This document shows, in pieces, positions 22,540 to 34,806 of a stretch of 64,000 nucleotides of DNA (its first letter is position 1; every line of letters starts with the position of its first letter). The stretch is taken from the NCBI GenBank assembly GCA_036346225.1, contig JARFIW010001258.1, positions 372,001-436,000 of the forward strand, read 5' to 3'. A program made the position numbers and the translations under genes. The notes under the pieces are model-generated. The model made no database searches. It saw only the letters and a list, made by a program, of their open reading frames with translations, and had not been told where the DNA came from. The DNA is from Platerodrilus igneus (Eukaryota > Arthropoda > Insecta > Coleoptera > Lycidae).

Positions 22540-22810
22540 TTCTGCTCCCTTGATCGTTGATTGTTGCCCGGCCTGTATTTTGTACATATATCCACCAGTG
22601 TCTTTAAGCAATCGCTGAAGTAACGTAGACACATCCACAAATCTCATTTGAGGATACGATTACTCTTTCTGTCATCGCCAGGCCCAGTTTCAACTGCTAC
22701 CCCACAGCACGTTCTTTAAACTCATATCAACAAGTGCTACTGATTCACTGATTCGCCAACAAACAAACATGCGCACTACACGTGCTTGAAATCCAGTACT
22801 GTATATTATG
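22540..22810 (-). pseudogene. fragment of a DD41D-type transposase element
   Basis: The minus strand at about 22625-22545 reads LQRLLKDTGGYMYKIQ, resembling the block after the helix-turn-helix of DD41D transposases. The adjoining plus-strand sequence 22690-22800 (CAACAAGTGCTACTGATTC through AAATCCAGTACTGTATAT) matches 53140-53253 of the right inverted-repeat arm in the same orientation. It is a diverged third copy of that element's end, with the N-terminal coding part deleted. Confidence 0.5.
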
Positions 22811-23796
22811 ACGCATAACGTAAGAAATTAGAATTCATACTATTGGAGGCCTGTAAAATCAAAGCAATCTGAAATACAATTGCTCCCGTTTTATCAACTG
22901 GAATATTAAGAGGGTGTACTTGCTCCTTATTTTATCGCTCGTAACCATATATGGGGTTAAAGAGAAAGGTTGCGCTCTAACAAATTGCATTGCAAAAACA
23001 TAATGCAGGAAATTCAAGACAACATCACTAAACGTTCAATTCGTTTATTAATGCGACGGTAGTTAAGGTACTTTGATTCAAATTGTTCGTTTTAAATGAA
23101 AACCGTGTAATCTCTTTTACTTTCACTAATCTTTACAAAAGAAACCAAATTAAAATTTACTTTACCTTAAGTATACTCAAGACATTTTTTAATAATGATC
23201 GAAAGAAAATATATAGTCCTGTTTATTAGCACAAACCTATAACGGTGTTTTCTGGAAGTTCACCGAAGGGTGATTACTTTCAAGCGACAGATTGATTCCA
23301 ACGAGTATTGTAGAAAGAAAGAAGTGTACAGCTGCCTGATTATCGACTATTGAATACAGTCTTATTTGTCGACTTGAGTATTGGAATATTTTCGTATTCA
23401 CTTTTGTCATAGGAAACCTATTTGATTTACATTTCCATGCTGGAACTATTGAATGCGAACAACTTTACATGAAGAAATTTTACAATCATTTGATTTGCTC
23501 AAATTTCTTTTAATATAAAACTAAATTTGTGAAAAAAACAACTACAATTGAATGTTGCCTTTGTTTAGCACCATAAAACATGCATTCACTAACTTAGGTG
23601 AATATGAATTATTAGTCGAAGCAATACTTGAAAGCTGCACCAAACACAGCGCATCATATCACTGTACGACACGCTAAAATTAAATTGGTGGAAGACCAAA
23701 GTTAACTAATGAAAAAAATTTATTTTTTTCTGGCTAAGAAAACACTTGCAGATGGCAATGGAGGCGACTATCTCTCTGCGAAAACTATCTGGCCAC
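22811..23796. other. unassigned stretch
   Basis: No coding similarity, RNA or repeat recognised. Confidence 0.4.
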
Positions 23797-26650
23797 AACG
23801 TCATCTCAAGTTATCAACGTTTAAGAAAGCGGCGGACAATTTCAACTCGTGTCCAAGTCTAAGTATACCCCCTTAATACACATGCCTGCTTGCAACTAAA
23901 GCTGCCTAAAATAAGAACTTGTTTTCCTCTAAGTTTCAAAAAGATGAAAAATTCACTCGAGTAAAAGGTGGTCAGTATAATAACAAGGAAATTAGCTTGT
24001 TGCCTTACCTCCCTTCCCAAAAAACAAACTCTTTAAAACAGACCATGAGACTTAGGATCTTAAATTGATTATGGGGTTATTTACAATCCCTGTGTTGAAT
24101 GTACGCAAACCCAACTTCAAAATAAAACCAAATTCTTCGAGGTATGTTATTAAACAGAAGAAAACACTATAATTTTCAGTGTTGATTAGCAATCTGGCTT
24201 AAGATCTTTTACGTGTTAGATACCAACGCCTTAGCCTTTTCTATTTTTCAATCGATGTCTGGCTGCTCCAGTTTTCTCGATGACCGTACAGCTCACATAC
24301 TTGGGTGCGAACCTCTGTGAGAAAGCCCCCCCCCCCTACTCTCCCCCAAGCCTTTGACTATACTATATTCCATGAAGTCTATTTATTGCTTTCTTATTCA
24401 GCTCTGAAAGTTCGTTGAGGTAATTAACCAATTGCTTTCACAGTGATTAGTGAGATTGGTATCGATCGCTCAAAATTCGAAAAAGCTGAAGTGTAGTAGT
24501 AACTTCAGTGATTGAATTTCGCAGAGCATAATTCACTTTAAATAATTCCTCACTCCAGAGTTTATGATTGTCCTATGCACACGATCTTAGTGCTATAATT
24601 ATCACTCTGTTAACCTTTACCACCGGGTTAGTCAGAAGGTGATAGTTAGAATTGTAGCAGACTATCTGTACTTTATATTTAGTGATTAATTTCTTGAGAA
24701 CCTTAAAAGCAAATTGGGATCTATTATAGGTGGTGATAATCTGGAGTACTCCATATACCAGAGATACTTAATTTTCAAGAAAATCATTTATAATCCAACA
24801 GTGGCTATTCTCATCAGTTGCACCGGAACATCTTACTTAAGTGTTGTAGTATGTTGCTGTTTACAAAATAAAAAGCAAGTACGATGAGAAGCAGTATGTA
24901 TAGTATATAGAATTTTTCTTCATTCTTTACAAATTATATGCTGATAGTGAGCAATAATAAATGATCCTGTATACGCAAGAATTTCTTTTGTCGTAAGAAA
25001 GACTAGAAGTAGGCAACGTCAATTCAGTAAACATGTTTTGGCCTTGCCTTCAATTTACTTAATACAGAAACACGAATCCAGTCACCGATTGCTTGAAATC
25101 GTATCATTAGGATGTCACATTTGCTTCTCTCCATCTAATGGGATACGCGTGACCAGCTACATTAAATTTTTTTTATCAGTGGACTTCGGTTGAATGTTTC
25201 TGTCAATGTTGTGCAATATGTCCCCTTTGTGTGCTATTTTGTAACCACGTACATAATTCGAGGGATTAAACAAATTGAATTGAGCTTTGATTAGCACAAT
25301 ATACGTATTTGTTTTGAATTGTTATGTAATATACACTAAAGAATTGATAATCTTTATCCCATTCTAGAGATAACTTCTACGATGTACAATACTTTTCCAC
25401 TATCGATTTGTTTATTATGTTTTGTAATTTTTATGTTTTTAAATAATTAAATAATCCGCAGATGTTGCAGTTAAGACAAGTGTAATAACATATTGACAAA
25501 ATAATAAGACAACCACGAACTTTATATTTTGATATTCTTTACACTTTGTGAGTAAACCTAAAGCAAGAACTATGAATTTACACGAAACTTAAACTGTAGA
25601 CTTTGCATTCGAAGTGATATGATCGGAACCATTCATTTTATATTATTTGAGATAAGCATATTTTCTCAAAAATATAAGTATTTTTTTTCGATCGTTTTAA
25701 TCTAAAAGAACTAAAATTGCTTTCAACTATTAAACATCATATTCGAAGCAAATAATCCAAACATGCTTCATTTTTCGAATAAGGTTAGTAATCAGATTGG
25801 AAGTAAGGGACCCAATGAAGCCCTAAAATTATATGCATGTATTCCTAAATCTTTGTCAGTTCTATCTTACCCCAAGTAGCTGCTAAGGCACTTGGCAAGT
25901 TCTGTTTTACATTAAAAGTGAGAGCAAAATATGCATTTCTGGGGAAAATACAAGTAATAAGAAAAGATAAGCACACTCATATTATTTTACAAACTGCTTC
26001 ATAGTGCTATAAACTAGATTTTACGTTTATCTCTAAACATAAGAGGCTACGAAAGAAGAAGAAGGCGTAATAAATCAAACTATATTAACTATATCATTAC
26101 TAAAAGCTATGCGAGACATTTCCAATAGCTATTGCATTCTTTAGATGTGTATTTTTGATAAAACAACGAAGATTCGAATTACTAGGTTGATATGGCTCTC
26201 AACAAATAAAAATTTAGGGTAGTAACAAAGACGCAATAACAAATTTTTGCTACAGGAAGAGCTCACATAGTCCAGAAATCAGGACCGTCAGCTTGTCATT
26301 TGATGTACCGGGTTTATAAAATCTTTAACGTACTTTGATTATAAAAGTAATTTAAGTATTTGAGAAACAATCAAATTTTGTATCGGACGCATGTGGGTTG
26401 ATTTAGTTGATTTAGTTGCTTATGGTTAGCTGTTAGCTCAACCTGAACAGAATTAGCCGACTCATTAGTAACCATTGTAATTTTAAAGCATACACGCAAA
26501 TAAAAACAGAAAACTAAAAAATATTTAAAAATTAGCTATCATAGTGTAGTAAAAAATATTAAACTTAATTTTAAAACTTAAATTAAGTAACGGAATCAAT
26601 TCCTCTTAAATAGAACAGACAATAAGTTTATTGTTTTATTCCACCAACGA
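23797..26650 (+). repeat. left arm of the large inverted repeat, outer part
   Basis: Matches the reverse complement of 59661-62503 over its whole length with scattered substitutions. The outer boundary is where ACGTCATCTCA (23797) stops matching; the inner one is an 8-bp duplication at a hAT insertion. No protein or RNA was recognised. A C-run at about 24327 is a G/A-rich tract in the other arm. Confidence 0.85.
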
Positions 26651-26757
26651 CAGCGCGCCCATACTCGGAGGCAGCCCCCCCCCCCTCTAGCTCTCAGGAA
26701 AAAAAATATATAATCGTAGTAAGGTGGTCTGTTTTCAAGAATTAATTTAAAAGTTTG

Positions 26758-28159
26758 TGTTACGTAGAAGTTGCTCAACAGTGTTGTTGTTGTTGAATTG
26801 AATCAACTGTTACGTACATTGACGTAACCTAAAAAAACAAGAAAAAGACAGAAAGAATGACCGGGCTTAATCGGTGTGTGGGCGGGGTTTTATACCTATA
26901 GATAAATTAAAAAGAAACCTGAAATAAATAGAGAAAAAATTTATATACACTCACTCATTCACACTCAGAACAAAACATACAAAGGAAAAAAAGAACTTAT
27001 AATTAAACAAAATATTTACAGAACACAGTATTCCCAAACCCAACCCAAGAAAGTCAATGTCCCCAATTTACAGATACATTTTGAGAAACCCCCAAACATT
27101 AAAAAAAAATTACTTAGGAAAATGGCGAGCTGTAGTTTTTAGGTAATTACCCCCTGACATTATTTATTAAAAAAGAACCAAACGCAACTCTAAAAACCAC
27201 AGCTCTAAATCATCGTAAATATAAACTTAACCTATATTTACAAACATAATGGCAACAACATTTTCAAATGTTCCAGCAAGTCTTTAAACCGATTTTACAT
27301 TAATAAGTAGTATATTTTTAATTATTTATATACAAATAGTAAAGCATTAATTAAAAAACAGTAAATACCAAAATAACTCAATAATTTTCGTCTATAAGAA
27401 TTAAATTTGGAAATGCCTAATATTTGAACGGTAAAATCTCAGGCGTTCTGGTTCCAAAGTAAGTAGCGAATACAAAGAAAAACTCACCCTCGAGTTGCTG
27501 ACGTCGAGGTTGAGCCAGTCGCTGGTCCACGTCGGCGACTAGGTAGGCTTACGCCCAGGAAGAACGCGTTTGGCCTCTTATTACCAGAAGAAACGACAGC
27601 TCAGGGGATCAACGTGTCCCCCGCAGGAAGCTAGAATAATTACGAACAACAGATTAATTGATAAAACCGAAAAGTTGCGTTTTATAAACCCTAAATACAC
27701 ACCACACTATAATGCGTGCCAGCAACTCGCATAAAGAAAAACGGAACTAAGCAAAACAGGACGGATGTTTTCTTGTTGCTATTCGAGCAGAAAGTGAATA
27801 TTAAATTTGTTTAGCTAAAGCATCAAAGCTCAACGTAATCTTGTCGTCAAGGAAGTAAAACAGGAAAACCCGAATTTATTCAAATAATTTCGCCGAATTT
27901 TTTCAAAAAAGAAAACACACCAGCATTAATTATTGAATACTTGGAAAGACGTTCTCGCCTATCTAATTATTGCGTAAATTCCACGTTAAGGAATTCTTAG
28001 AAAAGATATTCATTTTTCTAATGAGCAGAAAGATTTATCAAGTAAAATATTTAGGATATTTATTATTAATTACAATACAATTTTAAGCATGCGAAAGGGA
28101 TTTAAATTAAAAATTATTGTATATAAACCAACCAATTATTTTGGAAAATGAACGTAACA
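26758..28159 (-). mobile_element. probable solo LTR nested in the hAT element
   Basis: Bounded by TGTTACGT and ACGTAACA, that is TG...CA ends with an inverted repeat. It is richer in GC than its surroundings at 27460-27650. On the minus strand it has a TATA-like box (GTTTATAAAACG near 27680) and about 190 bases downstream a good splice donor (GGGTGAGTTTT near 27485), as expected of an LTR promoter plus leader. No target duplication was found and no second copy is present, so the LTR call is inferred from its ends and promoter. Confidence 0.45.
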
Positions 28160-29185
28160 CAACACTAAAATAATTTTGATATGTATACTATAACTATTAT
28201 ATTTTATACTACATAGTACCGTTTTAGCGCGCGGTGTACAGACTTTATGTCCAATCCCAACTCAACTCCTTACACGACAACAGAAGCACTATTAGACTTT
28301 GGACCACATCTGTATGTAATGCATCACGCCCTCCCCTCACTCCTACCAATTTTGAATACAATAGACAGACGACACGACAGCGACAGTCGACAGGTGCTTG
28401 CAGACGGTGGTACAGCGTTAAGTCATATTAAAGCTTAAGTTGAGCTAACTGTTCACGTGACATAACCGAGTTTTTCAGTATAGGCCTATAGTAGTTAGCA
28501 TTTGGTCTTGGTTAAACGTATTCAATCAGTGTAAATAATTTGTAAATTAAAAAAAATCAGTGCGTTAATATCAAAAACATTATTGTTATGTAAGTTTCTT
28601 AGTTTTCCTCTTTAATTGCCATCGCGATTCATATCATTTACAGTTATTCAGTAATTCAGGTATGCATACACCAGTAAGCTAGGTTTGATCTTAGTGTAAC
28701 TATAATAGACAAATACAAGTTCCAAAAACTAACTTGTGTTGCGGTAAATGTTTTAAATTTTAGTGCATAATGTTGGATATTACTAATTTCTAAAGTAGTT
28801 TCAAACGGCCAGATGGGAAATATTGAGGTGGTATAATGCAGGTTACACTTTTCTTGAGAATGGGGTAACGACTAAGGAGAAATGAATTATAAAGCGTTCA
28901 CAATTTTTAATATGCAGTTTGCGCGTTGCGCCTCTTTAAATTTATCAGTTAACGGTAATACTTATGTTCTGAATGCTTGGTTCCTATTTTTCGGCCACCA
29001 ATATAAATGTTGTTTATGTTATATAGCAGAAGCTAAGATTAGAAAATAAAGTTTTTTTGTTAATATTTTATCTTGGGTTAGGTCACTATGGGAATGGGAC
29101 TCAATTCACAGTTGTAAGTAAAATGAACCATAATCAGATTTTATCTGAAAAAATTAATCCTTATATTCTCGTATTTATTTCAGAG
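28160..29185 (+). other. 5' region of the hAT gene
   Basis: No coding similarity. A candidate 70-bp intron lies at 29114-29183 (GTAAGT...TTTATTTCAG), ending three bases before the transposase ATG. Overlapping short frames at 28234-28438 are not recognisable. Confidence 0.4.
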
Positions 29186-29586
29186 ATGGATATCAGGAAT
29201 TTCTTCGGACCAAAAAGTGTTCTTGTTGCACAAAAAAGGAACCTTTAGAAGGACTCATTAAAGGTTACAGGTGCAATACCTTCTAAAGTGCGTTACACAA
29301 CAGCTACTAATTTACTATCAAAACCATCTCCTAGCTTTACACTATCTGTTAAGCAGGATCTCTACATTGACCAGTCATCGGAACCGTTATTGCTACAATG
29401 TTCTTTCACCAGTGATACTAAGACTGTTGAGCTGGATTTCTGTCAGCCGTCAACTTTAGTTCAACTAGTCAATGCAGAGCCTGATGAGTGTAAACCATGC
29501 CAGTTTTCAATATCGTCAGTTGCTATCACTAGTCCTGCTACTGGATCAGATGATGTCAACTTATCAATTTCTGCTTCTACTGTCAA
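29186..29586 (+). pseudogene. hAT transposase (ZMYM1-like), N-terminal part
   Basis: Starts MDIRNFFGPKS after a splice acceptor, the usual start of insect ZMYM1-like hAT proteins. A stop at 29246-29248 and a frameshift follow. The frame then reads on from 29288 to AISITSPATGS-like sequence and SASTVK. It stops at the RTE insertion; the duplicated ACTGTCAA at 29579-29586 and 32300-32307 marks the exact split. Joining the flanks at the duplication keeps the frame (TVK then EQNKQF). Confidence 0.65.
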
Positions 29587-29589
29587 AAA

Positions 29590-31679
29590 ATTGAGAAAGG
29601 TTAAAAGTAAAAGAGAGGGATGGGATCTAGGTAAGCTTAATGATAGTAGGGTAAAAGAGGAATATAAACAAGTATTAGATAATAAGAGCAAAGAGATAGC
29701 TGTAGGAGGGAACGTAGAAAATAGATGGAAAGAAATAAAACTGACTGTACATGATACAGCAACACAGACTATAGGTAAGAAAAAAATAGAAGCGAGAAAA
29801 CCGTGGGTAACAAAGGAGATATTAGATTTAATAGAGAATAGAAGAAAGCTTAAACCTTTCAGAGAAGTGGATAGTGAAAGTAAGCAAAAATATAATACAG
29901 TTAGAAATAAGATAGTACATGAGTGTAGAAAAGCTAGAAATAAATGGATGGAGGAAAATTGTAAGGGAATACAAGATGATTTGAGAGTAGGTAAGACAGA
30001 CAGGGCTTACAGGGCAGTTAAAAAGTTTTTTGGGGAAGATAGGAAAAAATATGATGGTATTAGAGACGAGAATAATGAGCTTCTAATAAATAAAGTTGAG
30101 GTAGCAGATAGATGGAAAAGATATTTAGAAGATTTATATAAGGGAGACGATATGGATGAGTTAGAAAACGACCAAGGAGAGGATGTAGAAATATGGTTCT
30201 CAATATTAAGAGAGGAATTTGATAGAGCTGTTCGGAATCTTAAAATAAATAAAGCGCCAGGGATAGACGATATTCCCGCAGAATTAATAAAATATGAAAA
30301 CTTTAGATAGATTATATGAACTAGTAAAAGCAATATATGGCACAGGTGAGGTTCCAATAGATTTTGAAAAAAATATTATTATCCCAATCCCAAAAAAGTC
30401 AGGAGCTGATAGGTGTGAGAATTTTAGAACGGTTAGTTTAACTTCTAATGCATCCAAAATACTAACAATAATAATTAAAAATAGAGTAAAAGCTTTGACT
30501 GAGAATTATTTAGGCGAAGACCAATATGGTTTTCGTAAAGACACAGGGACTAGAGAACCGATACTAATGATTAGGGTAATTATCGAAAAAAGGTTACAAA
30601 AAAATTAAAAGACTCATTTCGCGTTTGTAGATTTAGAAAAAGCATTTGATAGGGTTAATTGGATTGTTATGTTCAGGGTTCTGCAAAAAATAGGAATCTC
30701 TCATAGGGATAGAAAAATTATTTACAGTCTATATAAAAACCAAAGCGTAGTAATTAGATTTGATGAAATAGAAAAGGAAGCTAAGATTAGAAATGGTGTT
30801 AGACAGGGTTGTATACTGTCTCCCTTGATTTTTAATGTTTATATTGAGGAAGTTTTAAACTTAGCTAGAGAGAGAAAAGAGATAGGTATTGGTGTACAGG
30901 GACAGAGAATAGACATGTTACGTTTTGCAGATAATATAACCATTATAGCAGAATCTAGAAAAGAGTTAGGAGAGTTTTTAAATATTTTAGATGAGATACT
31001 ACGGAGTAACTATAATATGAGAATTAACCCAGTAAAGACAAAGATAATGACAAGTGAGTTACAGCCTAGTTCTAAACCAAAATTAAAAATAGGTAATACC
31101 GAGTTAGAGAAGGTGGATGAATTTTGCTATTTAGGTAGTATAATTACAAAAGATGGACGTAGCAGAAGGGATATAGTAGCTAGAATAGCTCAAGCTAGAA
31201 AAATGTTTTTAAAAAGAAAACTTACTAATAACTAATAGTATTAGTTTAGATAATAGAAAAGTTTCTTAAAGTCGTACGTATGGAGCGTTCTACTATACGG
31301 TAGTGAGACTTGGACAATTAAAGAAGTAGATAAGAAAAAGATAGAAGCTTTTGAAACTTGGTGTTATAGGAGAATGTTAAAGATTAGTTGGACAGATAGA
31401 GTAACAAACGAGGAAGTTTATAGAAGGATAGGTGAGGATCCCTGTATATGGAAACAATTGAAGGTCAGGAGAGATAGAATGATAGGGCACCAGTTAAGAC
31501 ATGAGGGACTATTTAGTAAAGTCTTAGATTTTAGACTACCAAATAAAAATAGAGTAGGAAGGCCTAGACAAAGCTATATTAGTCAAATTATTAAAGATGT
31601 AGGTTGTGAAGGATATGTAGACCTTTTTAGACTAGCTCAGAATAGAAAAGAATTTAGAGCTGCGTCAAACCGACTTTAA
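29590..31679 (+). pseudogene. RTE-like reverse transcriptase, several frameshifts, endonuclease missing
   Basis: The first open part (to 30310) carries the linker region (RKPWVTKEILDLIENRRKLK, KARNKWMEENCKGI) and the start of the RT (NKAPGIDDIPAELIKY). The next parts carry IIPIPKKSGADRCENFR, LGEDQYGFRK, VDLEKAFDRVNW, RNGVRQGCILSPLIFNVY and LRFADNITIIAE. The C-terminal GSETWTIKEV / WCYRRMLKISWTDRVTN segment (31300-31679) ends in AASNRL. The catalytic FADD box is FADN, a lost second Asp. The upstream apurinic-type endonuclease is absent, as expected from 5' truncation. Frames change near 30300, 30600, 31236 and 31374. Confidence 0.85.
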
Positions 31680-31723
31680 GTAAGTTCGAAAACAATACAA
31701 AAAGAAAAATAAAAATCAGTTAA

Positions 31724-32003
31724 CTAAATGTCACCAGGACATGACTCACAATTGGTTAGCGGTCTGGCATGTTGGTAGCGTTCCGTGCTTAAGCCTTACC
31801 ATAACATATAATTTAATAAACGTCACCATGACATGGCTCACGGTTGGGTAGCGGTCTGGCATGTTGGTAGCGTTTCGTTGCTTAAGCCTTACCATAACAT
31901 ATAATTTAATAAACGTCACCATGGCATAACTCACAATTAGGTAGCGGTCTGGCATGTTGGCAGCGATTCGTTGCTTAAGCCTTACCATAACATATAATTT
32001 AAC
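31724..32003 (+). repeat. 93-bp tandem repeat, three copies
   Basis: The motif ATAACATATAATTTAA recurs at 31801, 31894 and 31987, a 93-base period. Each unit holds GGTAGCGGTCTGGCATGTTGG and GCTTAAGCCTTACC. It is located between the two RTE 3' ends. A minus-strand open frame across it (31746-31988) is an artefact of the period being divisible by three. Confidence 0.85.
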
Positions 32004-32117
32004 ACTTTTCCTTTTTGAAGCGGATAACCAGGTTATATTTCATTTCCTTATAAATGGTAATCATGTAAACATGTTAGAGTTCTTTAACAACCATCAGGTT
32101 GCTAATATCTATGTAGA

Positions 32118-32299
32118 GCCAGCTGGATAGGAAAAAGATAGAAGGATATAGGAAGACCTAGACCAAGCTATATTAGTCAAATTATTATAAATTTAGGTTG
32201 TGAAGGGTATGTAGAGCTTTTTAGATTAGCACAGAATAGAAAAGAAGTTAGAGCTGCGTCAAACCGACCTTAAGTAAGTTCAATAACAAAATGATGATG
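32118..32299 (+). pseudogene. second copy of the RTE 3' end
   Basis: Repeats the last 50 codons of the RT gene (SYISQIII..., GCEGYVELFRLAQNRKEVRA, ASNRP) with substitutions. It ends in the ATGATGATG tail adjacent to the target duplication. Confidence 0.75.
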
Positions 32300-34423
32300 A
32301 CTGTCAAGGAGCAGAATAAACAATTTTTATTTGCAATGAATTACTGCTTTGATTTAGGCGAATACATGATAAAGCGTTCAGTGTCAGACGATGTCAAGTT
32401 TCAGTTACTAACCAACCAACGTGCTCTAAACTTCTCTAATGACTTCAAAAAGAACGTTGATGCGGAAAAGCTCATAAGAGATCTTGGCAAAGTACCTGGC
32501 TTAAAAAGTACTCATGACTAGTATACTCGCCACACTTAGGGGAGTCCTTTGCAAATTTTGTACTCTTTTCAAACCAGTTTTAAAAAGAGAAACTTTTGGT
32601 GCATTTGTGGTACAGGCTCATCATGATTACAAACACTTTCATGAAGATGCTCGAGGTCATGAAAAGAGCAGTTGGCATCTTGAATCCATAAGTAAGGCCA
32701 AAGACTTTTGTGTGTCCATAGAAATGAGAAAGAAAAATGTAATGGAACAGTTAGACAATGGGATCACAGAGCTTGTAAATGCTAATCGCAAAAAAACTAA
32801 AATCAATTCTTGCAACTTTAATATTTTATGGCAATCATGACATATCCATTAGAGGAAAGAGTTCAAATGAAGAGAATTTTCAAGATTTGCTTTTGTTCAG
32901 AGTAGGTGCAGGTGATATAGTGTTGAAGGATCATTTTGAAAAGTGGAAAAGCAAAATATACATCACACAGAGTCCAAAACGATTTAATAAGTACATGTGA
33001 TTTTGTGATACAACAAGAGATTGTTGGTCAGGTAAACAGATCGTCAAGATTTTCATTATTGGCTGATGAAACGGCTGACATTAGTGAAAAAGAACAATTG
33101 TCGCTGGGAGTACGATTTGTAGACGACGAGTTAAATTTTACAGTAAAAGAAAAATTTTTAGGATTTACTGAGCTAACTACATTAGATGCCGAGGGAATTT
33201 CTTCATCTATTTTAAAATTTGCTAAAAATTTGAACTTAAATATAAATTAGTTGATTGGCTTGGGCTTTGATGGTTGCTCGACAATGGCAGGCTATAAAAG
33301 TGGAGTGCAGGCTAGGATTAGACAAAAGTACCCGAAAGCTGTCTATTTTCACTGGGCATCGCACAGACTAAACTTAGTTGTCAATGATCTTAACAGTGTC
33401 CAAGAAATTCGTATCACTGTTGGAACGATAAAACAGGTTATTATGTTCTTTAGAGAAAGTGTATTGCGTAGGAAAACAATACCTAACATTCCAATGTTCT
33501 GTGAGACCCGATGGTCACACAACTATATATCAATTAGGGTATTCAGAGAAAACTTCTTGAAAATCAAAGATAGTCCCAATCATCTTGCAAATAGCCGTGA
33601 AGTCAATCAAGACACTAGATCGCATGCCAGCCAATTAGACAGTGCAGCATCGTCACCTATATTATTATTTATCTACACATTATATCAAGATATTCCTCAT
33701 ATTTAGAACCAATAGTCAACAAACTCCAGTATACTGATATGAATCTCCACACTGTCTACAGATACGTCAACACGGACCTCTTAGCTAATTTTCAAAAGCA
33801 TAGAGAAAGCAACGACGAGTTCATAAACATTTTCGAGGAAGTAATACAGGATTGTAAGGAACTTGAAATTGACATAAAAATCCCAAGGATGGCTGTTAGG
33901 CAGAAACACAGATGCAATGTCCAGTACTCATTGCCCGAAGACTCCTATAGAGTGACAATTTACATTCCGTACATGGATTCTATAATCATATCACTAACTA
34001 TTAGATTTGAAAAAAATAAAGACACCTTTCAAAAACGGAATTCTTCACCCACATTTAATGAAAAAGGAAAAAAAAGGAGATTTCATGAGAAACATAAAAA
34101 GTTTGCAGGAGTTTTATCAAATAGACAACTTGCAAGCAGAAGCGAGATTATGGTATGACGTCTGGACAAATACGGAGTGTTTGGAAAAAACGAAGCTTCA
34201 TGATGTACTTCCAGAAACGATATTTTACCCAGCAGTAAGGAGAATGCTTATATTTTACAAAACCATACCCCCCACAACTTACACCGTAGAGCGTTCCTTT
34301 AGCACACTGCGTAGAGTGAAGACGTGGCTGAGGAGTACTATTGGCAAAGACCCTCTGTCAAGCTTGTGCCTTCTGAGTGTCCACAGGAATAAAGTCTCCT
34401 GGTTTCGAAGAAAAAGTAATTGA
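32300..34423 (+). pseudogene. hAT transposase (ZMYM1-like), main part
   Basis: Order: a linker, then a TTF-type zinc finger region (GVLCKFCTLF, FGAFV, DYKHFHEDARGHEKSSWH, 32530-32690). A DUF4371-like catalytic N-part follows (LADETADISEKEQLSLGVRFVD, 33059; GFDGCSTMAGYKSGVQARI, 33262; WASHRLNLVVND, 33353). The C-terminal hAT dimerisation block is near 34230-34350 (YPAVRRMLIFYKTIPPTTYT, VERSFSTLRRVKTWLRST). Stops or frameshifts occur near 32520, 32840, 33000, 33250, 33706 and 34010, so it is inactive. The protein family cuts and pastes DNA with 8-bp target duplications, consistent with the flanks of this element. Confidence 0.85.
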
Positions 34424-34556
34424 CTTGTTCGGCAATAAGAAAAGAAATTTACAATTTGCGTTTTCGGATAAATATTAGTGTCAAATCGATAATGATGGAA
34501 AATACAAATGGCCTATTACTTACAATTCACTACCACATTAGCGAACTTTAAAAAAA

Positions 34557-34806
34557 AAGACTACACTTAATGTCGATGAGGAAGTTGGTCGTAGATGATA
34601 TGTGCCTCGGGCATTACAAATAATTTTGTCTGATATCATGGAAGTATTCTACAAGCATATTAGATAAAAATTTATTTAAATTTTTGTGAAATATATGCTT
34701 ATAAAACACTTTTATGATGTCAGACAAAATTATTTGTTATTATGCGCGAGGCACATAGTCTCCTACGGCCAACTTTCCTTTCAGCATTAGGTGTAGTGCT
34801 TTTCTT
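34557..34806. repeat. small palindromic MITE
   Basis: Arms of about 105 bases pair around a short A/T spacer (34663-34700): GACTACACTTAATG on the left mirrors CATTAGGTGTAGTGC on the right, and GGTCGTAGATGATATGTGCC mirrors GGCACATAGTCTCCTACGGCC. Non-coding; it sits in the 3' flank of the hAT gene. Confidence 0.75.

Larger units (their letters stand above)
29587..32299 (+). mobile_element. RTE-like non-LTR retrotransposon insertion, composite
   Basis: Flanked by the 8-bp target duplication ACTGTCAA. The 3' end is AACAAAATGATGATG, a short microsatellite tail of the kind RTE elements carry instead of poly(A). Content in order: a 5'-truncated RT gene (29600-31679), a 93-bp tandem repeat (31724-32003), and a second copy of the RT C-terminal end (32118-32299). 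The two 3' ends within one target duplication mean either two events or internal duplication. Confidence 0.75.

Noticed and set aside
24241..24360. C-run and surrounding sequence as a regulatory island
   Set aside because: The mirrored arm has a different, shorter tract at the same place, so it is unstable simple sequence.
28234..28438. Two overlapping open frames upstream of the hAT gene
   Set aside because: No recognisable motif, and overlapping frames of equal length suggest a GC-richer leader rather than coding sequence.
31724..32003. CRISPR-like array
   Set aside because: Units are contiguous with no unique spacers, and the context is a eukaryotic retrotransposon.
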